A stretch of DNA of 64,000 bases from Pseudomonadota bacterium (GTDB lineage: Bacteria; Pseudomonadota; Gammaproteobacteria; Steroidobacterales; Steroidobacteraceae): contig JAEZFW010000087.1 of the NCBI GenBank assembly GCA_023417315.1, forward strand, positions 1-64,000, written 5' to 3'. Of this stretch, positions 8,811 to 18,429 are shown piece by piece. The notes beneath the pieces were generated by a model, which was not told the origin of the DNA, made no database searches, and was given only the letters and a program-made list of their open reading frames with translations. The position numbers and the translations under genes are program-made. Within the stretch, counting starts at the first letter, position 1; each line of letters begins with the position of its first letter.

Positions 8811-9544
8811 CTCTGCGTCCGGTTCGATTCCGCCCGCAGTCCGTCCCGACCGAGCACATAGATCCGATCGGTGCTTTCGGCAGCGGCACGCGAATGCGTC
8901 ACCAGAATGCCCGCGGCGGAATCGCGCTTGAGCTGCGCCCGCAGCAACATCAACACTTCGCGTGCCGAATCTGCGTCTAGATTACCGGTCGGCTCGTCGG
9001 CGAGCACGAGCTTTGGCCGATGCACGAGCGCACGCGCAACAGCCACTCGCTGCATCTCGCCGCCGGACAATTCGGCTGGCGCGCTCATGGCGCGGCTCGC
9101 AAGTCCCACCGCGCTCAGCAGCTCATTCACGCGTTCCGCCGCCGTACTACCATGCACACCATTCAGCGCGAGCGGCAGCGCGACGTTGCGCGCCACGTTC
9201 AGGTGCGGAAGCAAATGGAATGCTTGAAATACGAAACCCATGCTCGCCCGACGTACTCGCGTGCGAGCCGCGTCATCGAGCTGTGCGAGATCTTGTCCAG
9301 CGAAGAGAACGCGTCCGCTGTCCGGTCTATCCAAGCCTGCGATCAGGTTCAACAACGTCGATTTGCCGGTGCCCGATTCCCCCATCACAGCGATGTATTC
9401 GCCGGCCTCGAGCTCGAGTGAAACCCCAGTCAGCACGGCGCGCGCAGGCTGCCCATAGGACTTCGCAACATTCTCCACAGCGAGAACGCGCGAAACCTCG
9501 GCAGTTTGATGAGCGTCGATCGATATGGTGGGCGAGCGATCCAC
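8807..9544 (-). CDS. ABC transporter ATP-binding protein (LolD/MacB type)
   Basis: A 245-residue nucleotide-binding subunit that powers the neighbouring FtsX-like permease. Walker A GESGTGKST (about residues 55-63), signature LSGGEMQRVAVARAL (159-173), Walker B LVLADEPTGNLD (180-191) and H-loop ILVTHSRA are all present, so it should be catalytically competent. Length fits the LolD class. The start used is GTG at 9544, with no strong ribosome site; a later start within the polar N-terminal 20 residues is possible. First gene of a three-gene operon with overlapping junctions. Confidence 0.9.
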   Translation of the reverse strand: MDRSPTISIDAHQTAEVSRVLAVENVAKSYGQPARAVLTGVSLELEAGEYIAVMGESGTGKSTLLNLIAGLDRPDSGRVLFAGQDLAQLDDAARTRVRRASMGFVFQAFHLLPHLNVARNVALPLALNGVHGSTAAERVNELLSAVGLASRAMSAPAELSGGEMQRVAVARALVHRPKLVLADEPTGNLDADSAREVLMLLRAQLKRDSAAGILVTHSRAAAESTDRIYVLGRDGLRAESNRTQR

Positions 9545-9598
9545 GAGACGCTGTGTTCATCCGCCGCCGACGCGCGATGAGGTCGGCTGATCGAGCGA

Positions 9599-10297
9599 TC
9601 AGAATCCGATCGTCACACCGAGCGAGGCAGCATATTGAAGAAATGTGTCCGACTTTGCTCGGATGCGGCACGTCCCTGTTCCATCCTCGGAGGCGCAGAA
9701 GAGATCCCCTTCCGAGTCGAGCACGGTCACGAATGCACGCGCATCGAAGCGAATGCCGAAATGATCGGTGATAGGAAATCGCATTCCGCCGCCGATGGAA
9801 AATGCGAGCTCCGTTTCATCATCGAGCCCAGGCTCATCCGGGCTGAATCGCGCAGCTCCGACCGTCATGCCGAAATATGGAATGGCATAACGCGCATCGG
9901 GATGACTGACCGTGCCGCCGATTTGGAGATACTGCACCTGCATGTCGAAAGGGGTTGCACCTTCCACTTCGGTATCCATGTCTGCATAAAAGAATTCATA
10001 GTGCCGCCAATGCTCATCAGCGATGTCGACGAAGAGACCAAAGCTGGTGCCTTCATCCAGGTCGCGATCGGTCGAATCGGTCGGATCCTCGAACTCGCCG
10101 CCGGTGATGTATCCCCCAAATGGGGTGAACTCGAAGCGGTTGTACTCACGCTCAGGTTCGGCTGCGAATGCGGGCGTCGTCGCAACCATTGCACTGACGA
10201 GTGCCAGCACGCAGAGCATGGCTGCACGCGCAGGATTGCGAATCGGGAAACGGATCGGCACCGCTGTTCTTCCGCGTTCCCATCCGAGTGTAAGCAT
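9599..10297 (-). CDS. Outer-membrane beta-barrel protein (OmpW/OmpA-barrel-like)
   Basis: A 232-residue exported protein. AAGGAG seven bases before ATG 10297 fixes the start. The signal peptide (MLCVLALVSAMVATTPAFA-AEP) is followed by alternating amphipathic beta strands, for example NRFEFTPFGGYITGG, TSFGLFVDIA, YAIPYFGMTVGAARF and FGIRFDARAFVTVL, ending in a typical barrel C-terminal strand (FLQYAASLGVTIGF, terminal Phe). Two Cys (LFCASEDGTGTC) may form a loop disulphide. Probably an eight-stranded porin-like barrel; ligand unknown. It stands alone, divergent from ndvB. Confidence 0.8.
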   Translation of the reverse strand: MLTLGWERGRTAVPIRFPIRNPARAAMLCVLALVSAMVATTPAFAAEPEREYNRFEFTPFGGYITGGEFEDPTDSTDRDLDEGTSFGLFVDIADEHWRHYEFFYADMDTEVEGATPFDMQVQYLQIGGTVSHPDARYAIPYFGMTVGAARFSPDEPGLDDETELAFSIGGGMRFPITDHFGIRFDARAFVTVLDSEGDLFCASEDGTGTCRIRAKSDTFLQYAASLGVTIGF

Positions 10298-10394
10298 TCG
10301 GCGACTCCTTGAATGATACGAGCCTGAAATCGCTCGCATGGATGCCCTAAGTTAACATGTCCGCCATGCATTGCATGAGACCCTCGCCGCTCCC

Positions 10395-13073
10395 ATGCTC
10401 GCCCCAGTGAAGATCTCGGGCGCGATCGTCGCGATCGTGTTCGCGGCCATCACCTTTGGTCTATGGGCGTGGATCAACCGCCCTGCGGACGACCCGGGCT
10501 GGCCCGAGCGCGGCCTTCAGGGCGTCACCTTGTCGCCTTTTCGGGAAGGCCAAGATCCAGCTCAAGGAACCTTCCCCACCGTCGAGGACATCGAGGCGGA
10601 TCTTCGACTCCTATCCTCCGCCTCTATCGCAGCGGTTCGCACATACTCCACGCTGAATACGCTCGCACACATCCCGAGACTCGCGACCGCGCAGCAGATC
10701 AAGGTCACGTTGGGCGCTTGGCTCAATGAAGATCGCAAGACGAACGAGGCTGAGATCGCGAATGCGATCGAGCTTGCCGACACCCAGCCGAGCGTCATTC
10801 GCGTCATCATCGGGAATGAAACACTGCTGCGCGAGGATATGACCTTTAGCGAGCTCTCTGATCATCTCGATCGCGTGCGAGCAGAGGTGCGACAGCCCGT
10901 GAGCACTGCCGAACCCTGGCACGTGTGGCTGCAACATCCCGAGCTTGCAGATCACGTCGACTACCTCGCCGTGCATCTACTTCCCTATTGGGAAGGCATC
11001 TCGATCGATCACGCGATGACGCACATCCTCGAGCGGATGCAGCAGCTCGAAGCCGCCTTTCCCAACAAACAGATCGTCATAGCTGAGGTTGGCTGGCCGT
11101 CCGATGGACGCATGCGCGAGAATGCGGTGGCTTCGACAAGCAATCAGTCGTTGTTCTTGCGCCGCTTTCTGCGTCTCGCGAAACAGGAGGGCTATCTCTA
11201 CTACATCGTCGAGGCATTCGATCAGCCGTGGAAGGCGCGCACCGAAGGGACCGCGGGCGCTTACTGGGGTTTGTACAACGTGAGGCGCGAGCCGAAATTC
11301 ACGTTCGTCGAGCCGATCGTGCGCGTGCCCGGATGGCAAACATTGGCCGCGATCTCGGTGTCGATTGCCGCACTGCTGCTCGGACTCTTCTTCGTTCACA
11401 GCAAGACATTGGGCACCCGCGGGCGAAGTCTGCTTGCGATCGTGGTGTACTCTGCAGCGACCGCGTTGGTGCTCGTCGTTTACAACTACTCGCAGAAATA
11501 TCTGACGATTGCGAGCGCGCTCATCGGTCTCGTGCTCATCCTAGGGATGCTGTTCGTCATCACGGTACTGTTATCCGAAGCACACGAATGGGCCGAGGCG
11601 CATTTCGCAATCTCACGCAAACGCGCATTTCCGCGCGATACCGATAGCGGGTTCACGCCGAAAGTTTCGATTCATGTGCCCGCTTACAACGAGCCGCCTG
11701 CGATGCTCATCGAAACGTTGAATGCGCTCGCGCGGCTGGAGTACCCGGATTTCGAAGTGATCGTCATCGACAACAACACGATCGATGATGCGGTGTGGAA
11801 ACCGGTGGAACAGCACTGCGCGCACCTGGGACCGCGCTTTCGTTTCTTTCATGTGCGGCCGCTCTCGGGTTTCAAAGCCGGTGCTCTCAACTACGCTCTC
11901 CAGAAGACAGCTCCGGATGCAGAGATCATCGCCGTCATCGATAGCGACTACAAAGTCGAGCCGCACTGGTTGCAGGACCTCGTCCCTGCTTTCAGCCACG
12001 AGGGCACAGCGATCGTGCAAGCACCTCAAGACTATCGCGATAGTAACGAGAGCCTGTTCAAGGCCATGTGCTACGCCGAGTATCGCGGGTTCTTTCAGAT
12101 CGGCATGGTCACGCGCAACGAGCGCAATGCGATCATTCAACATGGCACGATGACGCTCGTGCGTCGCACCGCCTTGGAGCAAGTCGGCGGCTGGGCGGAA
12201 TGGTGCATCACTGAGGATGCCGAGCTCGGATTGAAGCTCTTCGAGCACGGGCACGAAGCGCAATACATCCCGGAGAGCTACGGGCGCGGGCTCATACCGG
12301 AGTCTTTCCTGGACTACAAGAAGCAGCGCTTCCGCTGGGCGTTCGGCGCGATGCAGATCCTCCGCGCCCACGCGCGTGCCCTGTTGTCGCCGCCGGATAC
12401 GCGCTTGACGCAAGGCCAACGCTATCACTTCATCGCAGGATGGCTTCCTTGGATTGCTGACGGCTTCAATCTGCTGTTCAATCTGGGTGCCATCGTTTGG
12501 TCGGTCTCGATGCTCCTCGCACCGCACCGCATCGAGCCGCCGTTGGTGATGTTCTCGCTCGTGCCCGTTGCGATGTTCACGTTCAGGCTCGTGAAGCTCG
12601 CGCATCTCTACGTTTCGCGCGTGGGCGCGAACATTCGAGAAACGCTCGCTGCTGCGATCGCGGGGCTGGCCTTAGCTCATACGATCGGCACCGCAGTCCT
12701 GAAGTCCCTCTTCACCCGCAGCCAGCCGTTCCTTCGCACACCGAAAGACAAGATCCAACACACGTTCGGTGAGGTCGTGCGCACCGCGCGACAGGAGCTC
12801 TTGATGCTCGCCGCACTGCTCACGTGCGCCTATGCGCTCACGTACTCGATACCGATCGGGGGCGGCCGAGCGCTCGGCATTCCAGAGGAGCTTCGCGCAC
12901 CCGATTTGTCGCTCTGGGTCGCGGTGCTGTTGATACAGTCGGTCCCATATGCGGCGGCGGTGATGCTTTCGATCGTCAGCGCCACGTCCGCGTCCGCTCA
13001 CTGGTTGGGCAAGCAGTCCGCCATGCAGGTACGTCCGGCCAATGACGCGCACAACACGGACCTGGGACACTGA
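10395..13073 (+). CDS. ndvB: NdvB-type beta-1,3-glucan synthase (GH17 plus GT2)
   Basis: An 892-residue membrane glycosyltransferase with a fused GH17 domain. An N-terminal helix anchors it. GH17 (about 40-320) has the acid/base Glu in IIGNE (E142) and nucleophile Glu in IAEVGWPSDG (E231), suited to transglycosylating beta-1,3 chains. Two helices then lead to a GT2 domain: VSIHVPAYNE, DSDY (516-519, UDP-sugar/metal), TED (606-608, base) and QRFRW (644-648). Several C-terminal helices follow. The architecture matches Pseudomonas NdvB, which makes periplasmic cyclic beta-1,3-glucans linked to biofilm drug tolerance. ATG 10395 is preferred over an in-frame TTG at 10371; neither has a strong ribosome site. 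Confidence 0.88.
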   Translation: MLAPVKISGAIVAIVFAAITFGLWAWINRPADDPGWPERGLQGVTLSPFREGQDPAQGTFPTVEDIEADLRLLSSASIAAVRTYSTLNTLAHIPRLATAQQIKVTLGAWLNEDRKTNEAEIANAIELADTQPSVIRVIIGNETLLREDMTFSELSDHLDRVRAEVRQPVSTAEPWHVWLQHPELADHVDYLAVHLLPYWEGISIDHAMTHILERMQQLEAAFPNKQIVIAEVGWPSDGRMRENAVASTSNQSLFLRRFLRLAKQEGYLYYIVEAFDQPWKARTEGTAGAYWGLYNVRREPKFTFVEPIVRVPGWQTLAAISVSIAALLLGLFFVHSKTLGTRGRSLLAIVVYSAATALVLVVYNYSQKYLTIASALIGLVLILGMLFVITVLLSEAHEWAEAHFAISRKRAFPRDTDSGFTPKVSIHVPAYNEPPAMLIETLNALARLEYPDFEVIVIDNNTIDDAVWKPVEQHCAHLGPRFRFFHVRPLSGFKAGALNYALQKTAPDAEIIAVIDSDYKVEPHWLQDLVPAFSHEGTAIVQAPQDYRDSNESLFKAMCYAEYRGFFQIGMVTRNERNAIIQHGTMTLVRRTALEQVGGWAEWCITEDAELGLKLFEHGHEAQYIPESYGRGLIPESFLDYKKQRFRWAFGAMQILRAHARALLSPPDTRLTQGQRYHFIAGWLPWIADGFNLLFNLGAIVWSVSMLLAPHRIEPPLVMFSLVPVAMFTFRLVKLAHLYVSRVGANIRETLAAAIAGLALAHTIGTAVLKSLFTRSQPFLRTPKDKIQHTFGEVVRTARQELLMLAALLTCAYALTYSIPIGGGRALGIPEELRAPDLSLWVAVLLIQSVPYAAAVMLSIVSATSASAHWLGKQSAMQVRPANDAHNTDLGH

Positions 13074-13307
13074 GATAGCGCGCTGATCAAGGCGTCCGCA
13101 TTGTGAGAGCACGGCGCCTGCAGACGAGCGCTGCTCTAACAGTTGAGTGGCTTATTGGGCCTTGAATGCACAACGATCTCCTGCTGACATCGACGCGAAA
13201 GAACTGGCGCTAGCCTCCACTCACCGGCGCAATTCGTCAACTGCCCCTTCGGGTGCCATCATTCACGACCTCGCCGTCCAGATCGCGTATTCGCATGGGC
13301 TAATGAG

Positions 13308-16040
13308 ATGGGGAACGAGAGCAAGAAATCGCTGGATGAGATTTTGCGCGAGGCACGCGCGCTCGCCCCTGAAGATCAGGTCACCTACATTCGAGAGGCC
13401 TGCGCGGCCGACCAAGCTCTCTATGAGACAGTCACACGTGAGGTCGCGAGCTCTCCTGGATGGGCTGATCTAAGCTCATCCGATGAGTCCCAACCATCCG
13501 CTGCCGCGGATGGCGCTCCAATGCATACCGACGTGGTCGGCGAGCGCATCGGACCGTATCGGGTGCTTCGCATGCTCGGTGAAGGCGGCATGGGCGCCGT
13601 TTTCCTTGCCGCGCGAGACGATGGACAGTTTCAACAAACCGTCGCAATCAAATTGGTGCGGCGTGGGCTGCTATCCCGCCATGTGCAGAACCGCTTGCGT
13701 ATCGAGCGCCAGATTCTCGCGACGCTGGATGATCCCAACATCGCCAAGCTGTTGGACGGGGGGACCACGGCGGATGGGACCCCGTACATCGTGATGGAGT
13801 ACATCGACGGTGAGCCGATCGATGTCTACTGCGATACGCACAATCTCACAGTTAACGAGCGCCTGCGACTATTCCGCACGGTCTGTTCCGCCGTCTTCGC
13901 CGCGCACCAGAATCTGATCGTTCACAGGGATCTGAAGCCTTCCAACATTCTGGTATCTCGCAACGGCACCCCGAAACTGCTCGATTTCGGGATTGCGAAG
14001 CTGCTCGATGAGCGCCAGCTCATGCAGACGCTGGCTGTCACGCAAGCGGACGTGCGACTGATGACGCCCGATCATGCGAGTCCGGAGCAAGTCCGCGGAG
14101 ACCCGATCACGACGGCAAGCGATGTGTACGTTCTCGCCATCTTGCTTTACGAGTTACTCACTGGGCTCAAGCCGTTCGCGAACGTTGCCCCTCGGTTGGC
14201 GGAGCTCGAGCGCGCAATTTGCGAAGTCACACCGACGTCACCGAGCGCGGCACTCGTGCCGAGGATGAAGCTTTCGCAGCAAGAGCTCCTCGATATCGCG
14301 AGTCATCGCCGTACCACCCTGCAGCGGCTGCGCCGCGAGCTGCGAGGCGATCTAGACAACATCGTGCTCATGGGGCTGCGCAAGGAGCCAGAACGCCGCT
14401 ACTCATCCGTCGATGCTTTCGCCGCGGATGTCGATCGCTATTTGCAGGGAATGCCCGTCAGCGCGCGCGCCGACGCCTGGACATACCGAGCAGCCAAGTT
14501 CGTGCGCCGGCATTTCATCGTCGTCGGGCTCACGGCCGCGTTCGTGATCTCGCTAATCGCGTTCTCGATCACGACGTACGTGCAATCGAAAGCGATCGCA
14601 CGCGAACGCGACATTGCCGCCCACGAACGTGCGGTCGCCGAGACGCAGCGCGAGCACGCCGAGAGTATCTCCTCGTTCATGATCGAGTCGTTCAAAGTCT
14701 CCGATCCATCCGAAGCGCGCGGCAATGAGATCAAGGCGCGGGAAGTCCTCGACAGAGGCGCCCTTCGTGTACGAACGGAGCTCAAGAATCAGCCCGAGCT
14801 CCAAGCTGCCGTCATGCACACTATCGGCGCTGTGTATCTTGCGCTGGGGCTGACAGGGGAGGCCGAATCGCTTATTGAAGAGGCGCTCGAGATTCGGCGT
14901 CGCTTGTTCGGGCGCTCGCATATGAGCATCGTCGAGAGCCTGACGAGCTTCACGGACGTCCAGCGCAACAAAGAGAACTGGAATCGGGCGCAGACGCTGG
15001 CTGAAGAGGCATTGGTGATCGCCAAGGAGATGACCGGATCGGACAGTGTCGAGACGGCGCTCGGCCTGCGCAATCTCGCGCTCGTCCACTACGATCGCGG
15101 AAACATCGATATGGCCGAGCGCCTATTTCGCGACAGCTTGAGCATCTACGAGCGTCGGCTTGGTCCAGATAATCAGCAGATCACGACGGTTCTAGACATG
15201 CTCGGCCGAACGCAGCAGGCGCGCGGGAATCTAGACGAGGCCGAAGCGCTTCTCGCGAGGGCTCTCCGAATCGAACGGGAGAAGTCGGGCTCCGATCACC
15301 CGCTCACCATACAAAGACAGCACAATCTCGGCGCTCTACTTTGGAGCAGAGGGCAATTGGAAGCTGCCGAGCGGCAGTTCCGCGAAGCCGTCTCGCAATA
15401 CGAGCGCGTGCTCGGGATGAACCATCCCGAGACCGTGGATTCGATCAGTAGTCTCGCATCTGTCCTGCGTACGCAGGGGAAATGGGACGAGGCTCGTCAA
15501 CTTCACGAGCAGGCGCTCGCGCTCAATCGCTCGATACGAGGGTCCAGCCATGCTGCAGTCGCATACGATCTGAATGGGCTGGCCCTGATTTCCCTCGGAC
15601 AAAGGCGGCTGGCGGATGCGGAACGTTTGGCGAAGGAAGCCGTCCGTATCTACAGAGAAGCTTATGACCGCGGGCACCCGGAGATTGGAGCGGCGCTCAC
15701 GACGCTTGGACGCATCCTCGTAGAGCTCAATAAGCTCGCCGAAGCTCAGCCTGCGCTCGACGAAGCGCTCGAGATTTTCGCCGTCTATGGTGAGGACAGT
15801 CCGGCGTATGCGAGCGCCAACTCGGCTCTAGCCAGAGCATGGGCATTGCAGGGCAGGAATGCGGACGCAGAACCTCGGCTCCGCCACAGCTACACAGTCC
15901 TGTACGGCACACGTGGCCCTGACAACGAAGCCACGGTGCGCGTGCGAGAGTGGATCGTCCAACTTTACGCAGCCCTGGGTCGCACCGAGGACGCAGCAGC
16001 GTTCTTCGAGAATGTCGCGAACGAAGCGAAGCGCCAATGA
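13308..16040 (+). CDS. Membrane Ser/Thr protein kinase with TPR array
   Basis: A 910-residue Hanks-type kinase. A short acidic helical region (1-75) is followed by the kinase domain: GEGGMGAVF (91-99), VAIK (K115), HRDLKPSN (206-213) and DFG (226-228), all catalytic residues kept. The activation segment reads MTPDHASPEQV, where APE would be expected, typical of this TPR-kinase group. One transmembrane helix (about 403-425) places about ten tetratricopeptide repeats (residues about 500-900, units like LGLTGEAESLIEEALEIRRRLFG) in the periplasm. It probably senses envelope proteins through the TPRs and phosphorylates cytoplasmic targets. Next to it are a second TPR protein and two-component genes. 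Confidence 0.93.
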   Translation: MGNESKKSLDEILREARALAPEDQVTYIREACAADQALYETVTREVASSPGWADLSSSDESQPSAAADGAPMHTDVVGERIGPYRVLRMLGEGGMGAVFLAARDDGQFQQTVAIKLVRRGLLSRHVQNRLRIERQILATLDDPNIAKLLDGGTTADGTPYIVMEYIDGEPIDVYCDTHNLTVNERLRLFRTVCSAVFAAHQNLIVHRDLKPSNILVSRNGTPKLLDFGIAKLLDERQLMQTLAVTQADVRLMTPDHASPEQVRGDPITTASDVYVLAILLYELLTGLKPFANVAPRLAELERAICEVTPTSPSAALVPRMKLSQQELLDIASHRRTTLQRLRRELRGDLDNIVLMGLRKEPERRYSSVDAFAADVDRYLQGMPVSARADAWTYRAAKFVRRHFIVVGLTAAFVISLIAFSITTYVQSKAIARERDIAAHERAVAETQREHAESISSFMIESFKVSDPSEARGNEIKAREVLDRGALRVRTELKNQPELQAAVMHTIGAVYLALGLTGEAESLIEEALEIRRRLFGRSHMSIVESLTSFTDVQRNKENWNRAQTLAEEALVIAKEMTGSDSVETALGLRNLALVHYDRGNIDMAERLFRDSLSIYERRLGPDNQQITTVLDMLGRTQQARGNLDEAEALLARALRIEREKSGSDHPLTIQRQHNLGALLWSRGQLEAAERQFREAVSQYERVLGMNHPETVDSISSLASVLRTQGKWDEARQLHEQALALNRSIRGSSHAAVAYDLNGLALISLGQRRLADAERLAKEAVRIYREAYDRGHPEIGAALTTLGRILVELNKLAEAQPALDEALEIFAVYGEDSPAYASANSALARAWALQGRNADAEPRLRHSYTVLYGTRGPDNEATVRVREWIVQLYAALGRTEDAAAFFENVANEAKRQ

Positions 16041-16211
16041 CGCCCGTTCATCGGCACTGGACTAACGGGTCGTTCCTTTAGCTCCCGGTGAGAGCATAAT
16101 CTGACGTTGATTCGGCAAGGCTGCCGCATCCTCAGTGGGGGCAATCTGATCGCCGCGCGCGACGTCCCATCAGGTAGAAGAGTCCCGCTCGCATTTCCGA
16201 CGGAGTCAATC

Positions 16212-17645
16212 ATGAGAATACTTATCGTCGATGAACCCGGCCAGGTGCACGAGAAGCTGCGTTCGTTACTCCCGGAGGGCGATGGCAGCGATGCTGCCCC
16301 GAATCGATCCGGCATCTTTGCAGCGCTGTCGCTCCCGCAGGTCGTGATGTCACGCCTCACGCGTGTGTTCGATCGCGACGACGAACAAACGACCGAGACG
16401 AAGTCTCGCTTTCCGGACTTTGCGGATCTGCATCTCGAGAACGCGCCGGAGCTGATGGCTGCATTGATGAACAATATCGGGCTCGCGTACTTGACCAATG
16501 GGCGGCTGAAAGAAGCCGAGTGGTTCATCCAGCAATCGCTCGAGCTGCGGCTGAAGCTCTATGGCCACGATCACCCACAAACGGCGCTCAGCATCAACAG
16601 CCTTGCACGCGTGCTGCGCGATGACGGGCGATTGAATGAAGCACTCGAACGCATTCAGGAAGCATTGCGCATCGATACTCGAGTGAGCGGAGCGACGAGT
16701 TTGCCAACGGCAGCCGATCTCGCCGTACTCGCCTCCATCAAGTTCGATCAGGGTGAGCTCACGGAGGCGCAACATGCCGCACAATCGGCACTTCGGATCT
16801 TCGAAGACAAGCTCAACGGCTCCGATCCGTGGGTTCCCTATCTGCTGGACATCTTAGGACGCATCCACCAATGGCGGGGCGACTACGACAAAGCGAAAGA
16901 TGCCTACGAGCGGGTGCTCGAGATCGACTGCGCACTCTATGGTCGCGAGCATCCGATCCGGGCCGTTCACATGCACAACCTTGCTACGCTACTTGCCGCG
17001 CGGGGAGAACTGGAAAAAGCGCTCGAGAAGTGCGACAAGACCATTGCTATTCTCGAGCAGGCGAGCGGTCAATGGCATCCGAATCTCATCGATGCACTCG
17101 GTAATCGCGGCTCTCTTTTCGTCTCGTTGCGAGACTTCCAAGCAGCACGACGCGATCTCGAGGATGCAGCCAAGCGAAACCTGAAGGTGCGTGGGGCGGA
17201 TCATCCGTTCATCGCTTACGACATCTACAGCCTCGGGCGGTTGTCGCACGAGGAAGGTAAGCTCGAGGAAGCGCTCGGACAATTCGAGCAAGCGCTCGAG
17301 ATGTTTCGGGCGAGACTCTCAGGTACCCACGCGTACTCCTCAGCCGCATTGACGTGGAAGGCACGCACGCTCGTTCAGCTGAATCGCGCGCCAGAAGCAG
17401 AACAGGCGGCTCAAGAGGCAGTCGAGGGCTGGCGAGCAGAGCTCGGCGAGCGCAGTGTCGAGCACGCGATTGCCAGCGCAACACTAGCCCGATCGTGGCA
17501 CTTGCAGCAGAAGAACTCCGACAAGGTCGGGCCGATGCTGCGCAATGCGCTCGCGATCGTGACCGCCGCCCGAGGCGAGAATGACCCCACCGCTCTGATG
17601 ATCCGTGGATGGTTGAAGGAATCGGGCTCTGATGACGGCTGCTGA
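16212..17645 (+). CDS. TPR-repeat protein with a receiver-like N-terminal stub
   Basis: A 477-residue soluble protein made mainly of tetratricopeptide repeats (about residues 70-460), closest in style to the TPR half of the preceding kinase (units such as GRLKEAEWFIQQSLELRLKLYG, each with HDHPQTA-like turns). The first residues, MRILIVDEPGQVHEKLRSLL, look like strand 1 and helix 1 of a response-regulator receiver, but no receiver body or phospho-acceptor follows. GGAG eight bases before ATG 16212 supports the start. It may have arisen by duplication of the kinase TPR region joined to a receiver fragment. A scaffold role in the neighbouring pathway is inference. Confidence 0.82.
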   Translation: MRILIVDEPGQVHEKLRSLLPEGDGSDAAPNRSGIFAALSLPQVVMSRLTRVFDRDDEQTTETKSRFPDFADLHLENAPELMAALMNNIGLAYLTNGRLKEAEWFIQQSLELRLKLYGHDHPQTALSINSLARVLRDDGRLNEALERIQEALRIDTRVSGATSLPTAADLAVLASIKFDQGELTEAQHAAQSALRIFEDKLNGSDPWVPYLLDILGRIHQWRGDYDKAKDAYERVLEIDCALYGREHPIRAVHMHNLATLLAARGELEKALEKCDKTIAILEQASGQWHPNLIDALGNRGSLFVSLRDFQAARRDLEDAAKRNLKVRGADHPFIAYDIYSLGRLSHEEGKLEEALGQFEQALEMFRARLSGTHAYSSAALTWKARTLVQLNRAPEAEQAAQEAVEGWRAELGERSVEHAIASATLARSWHLQQKNSDKVGPMLRNALAIVTAARGENDPTALMIRGWLKESGSDDGC

Positions 17646-17792
17646 TCGCACCGCACTGCACCAAAGGGCAATTGTCGCGGTCACTAGCCCGGACGTACGA
17701 TGGTTTGCAGAAATCATCAGGTTTAGAACTGATCTGCGGGCAACGGAGTGCCGGGGTATAGTCACTGGCAGGACCGAATGGGGCAGATGTTT

Positions 17793-18428
17793 ATGAAAAT
17801 CCTCATCGTCGATGATCATCCGTTGTTCCGTGCCGGCTTCCACGCCGTGCTCGAACAAAGTGCATTGGAGGCCGGCGTGTTGAGCGTCTCCTCCATTCCC
17901 GAAGCCATGCAGGCCCTGCATCGCGACGCTGATATCGGCCTCGTGCTACTCGACATCCACCTGAAGGGCGACGATGGCTTCACTGCGTTGAAGCAGATCG
18001 GCTCTCGCTTTCCGACCACTGCGTGCATCATGATCTCGGGCGACGAATCCGACGCTGTCGCCGCACGCGCAGTCGCTTCAGGTGCCTCGGGTTTCATCCC
18101 GAAATCCTTCACCGCCGCCGAAATGATTGCGGCGATTCAGACGGTGCTCGCCGGCGAGGTGTTCGTCCCTGCCAAAACGAGCACGAGCCCTTCGCCGGAA
18201 ACGACCGGGCTCACGCTGCGTCAGCTCGAGGTCATCAGCATGCTCGGCCGCGGGTTCTCGAACAAGGAAATTGCGCGCGCACTCGATGTGGCGGAGCGCA
18301 CGGTGAAGGCACACGTCAGTGCCGTGTTCGAGGCTCTCAATGTCCGCAATCGCACACAGGCCGTCCTCGTCGCGCAACGTCGCGGATATCTCCCCTCCAC
18401 ACCCATCTACGCCAGCAACGCGCGTTGA
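17793..18428 (+). CDS. NarL/LuxR-type response regulator
   Basis: A 211-residue two-component regulator. The receiver has MKILIVDDHP (acidic pair D7/D8), phospho-acceptor D54 in LVLLDIHL, and K104 in FIPKSF. The C-terminal LuxR helix-turn-helix is at about 140-200 (LTLRQLEVISMLGRGFSNKEIARALDVAERTVKAHVSAVF). ATG 17793 is chosen for its GGGG nine bases upstream and because the receiver starts there; ATG 17787 is also possible. The kinase gene starts one base after its stop, so the two are an operon pair. Targets unknown. Confidence 0.93.
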   Translation: MKILIVDDHPLFRAGFHAVLEQSALEAGVLSVSSIPEAMQALHRDADIGLVLLDIHLKGDDGFTALKQIGSRFPTTACIMISGDESDAVAARAVASGASGFIPKSFTAAEMIAAIQTVLAGEVFVPAKTSTSPSPETTGLTLRQLEVISMLGRGFSNKEIARALDVAERTVKAHVSAVFEALNVRNRTQAVLVAQRRGYLPSTPIYASNAR

Positions 18429-18429
18429 A

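Noticed and set aside
10371..10394. TTG start extending NdvB by eight residues
   Set aside because: No ribosome site and rare start; ATG 10395 opens directly at the membrane helix.
17480..17515. TGGCAC..TTGCA resembling a sigma-54 promoter
   Set aside because: Inside a coding sequence and the spacing between the GG and GC boxes is wrong.
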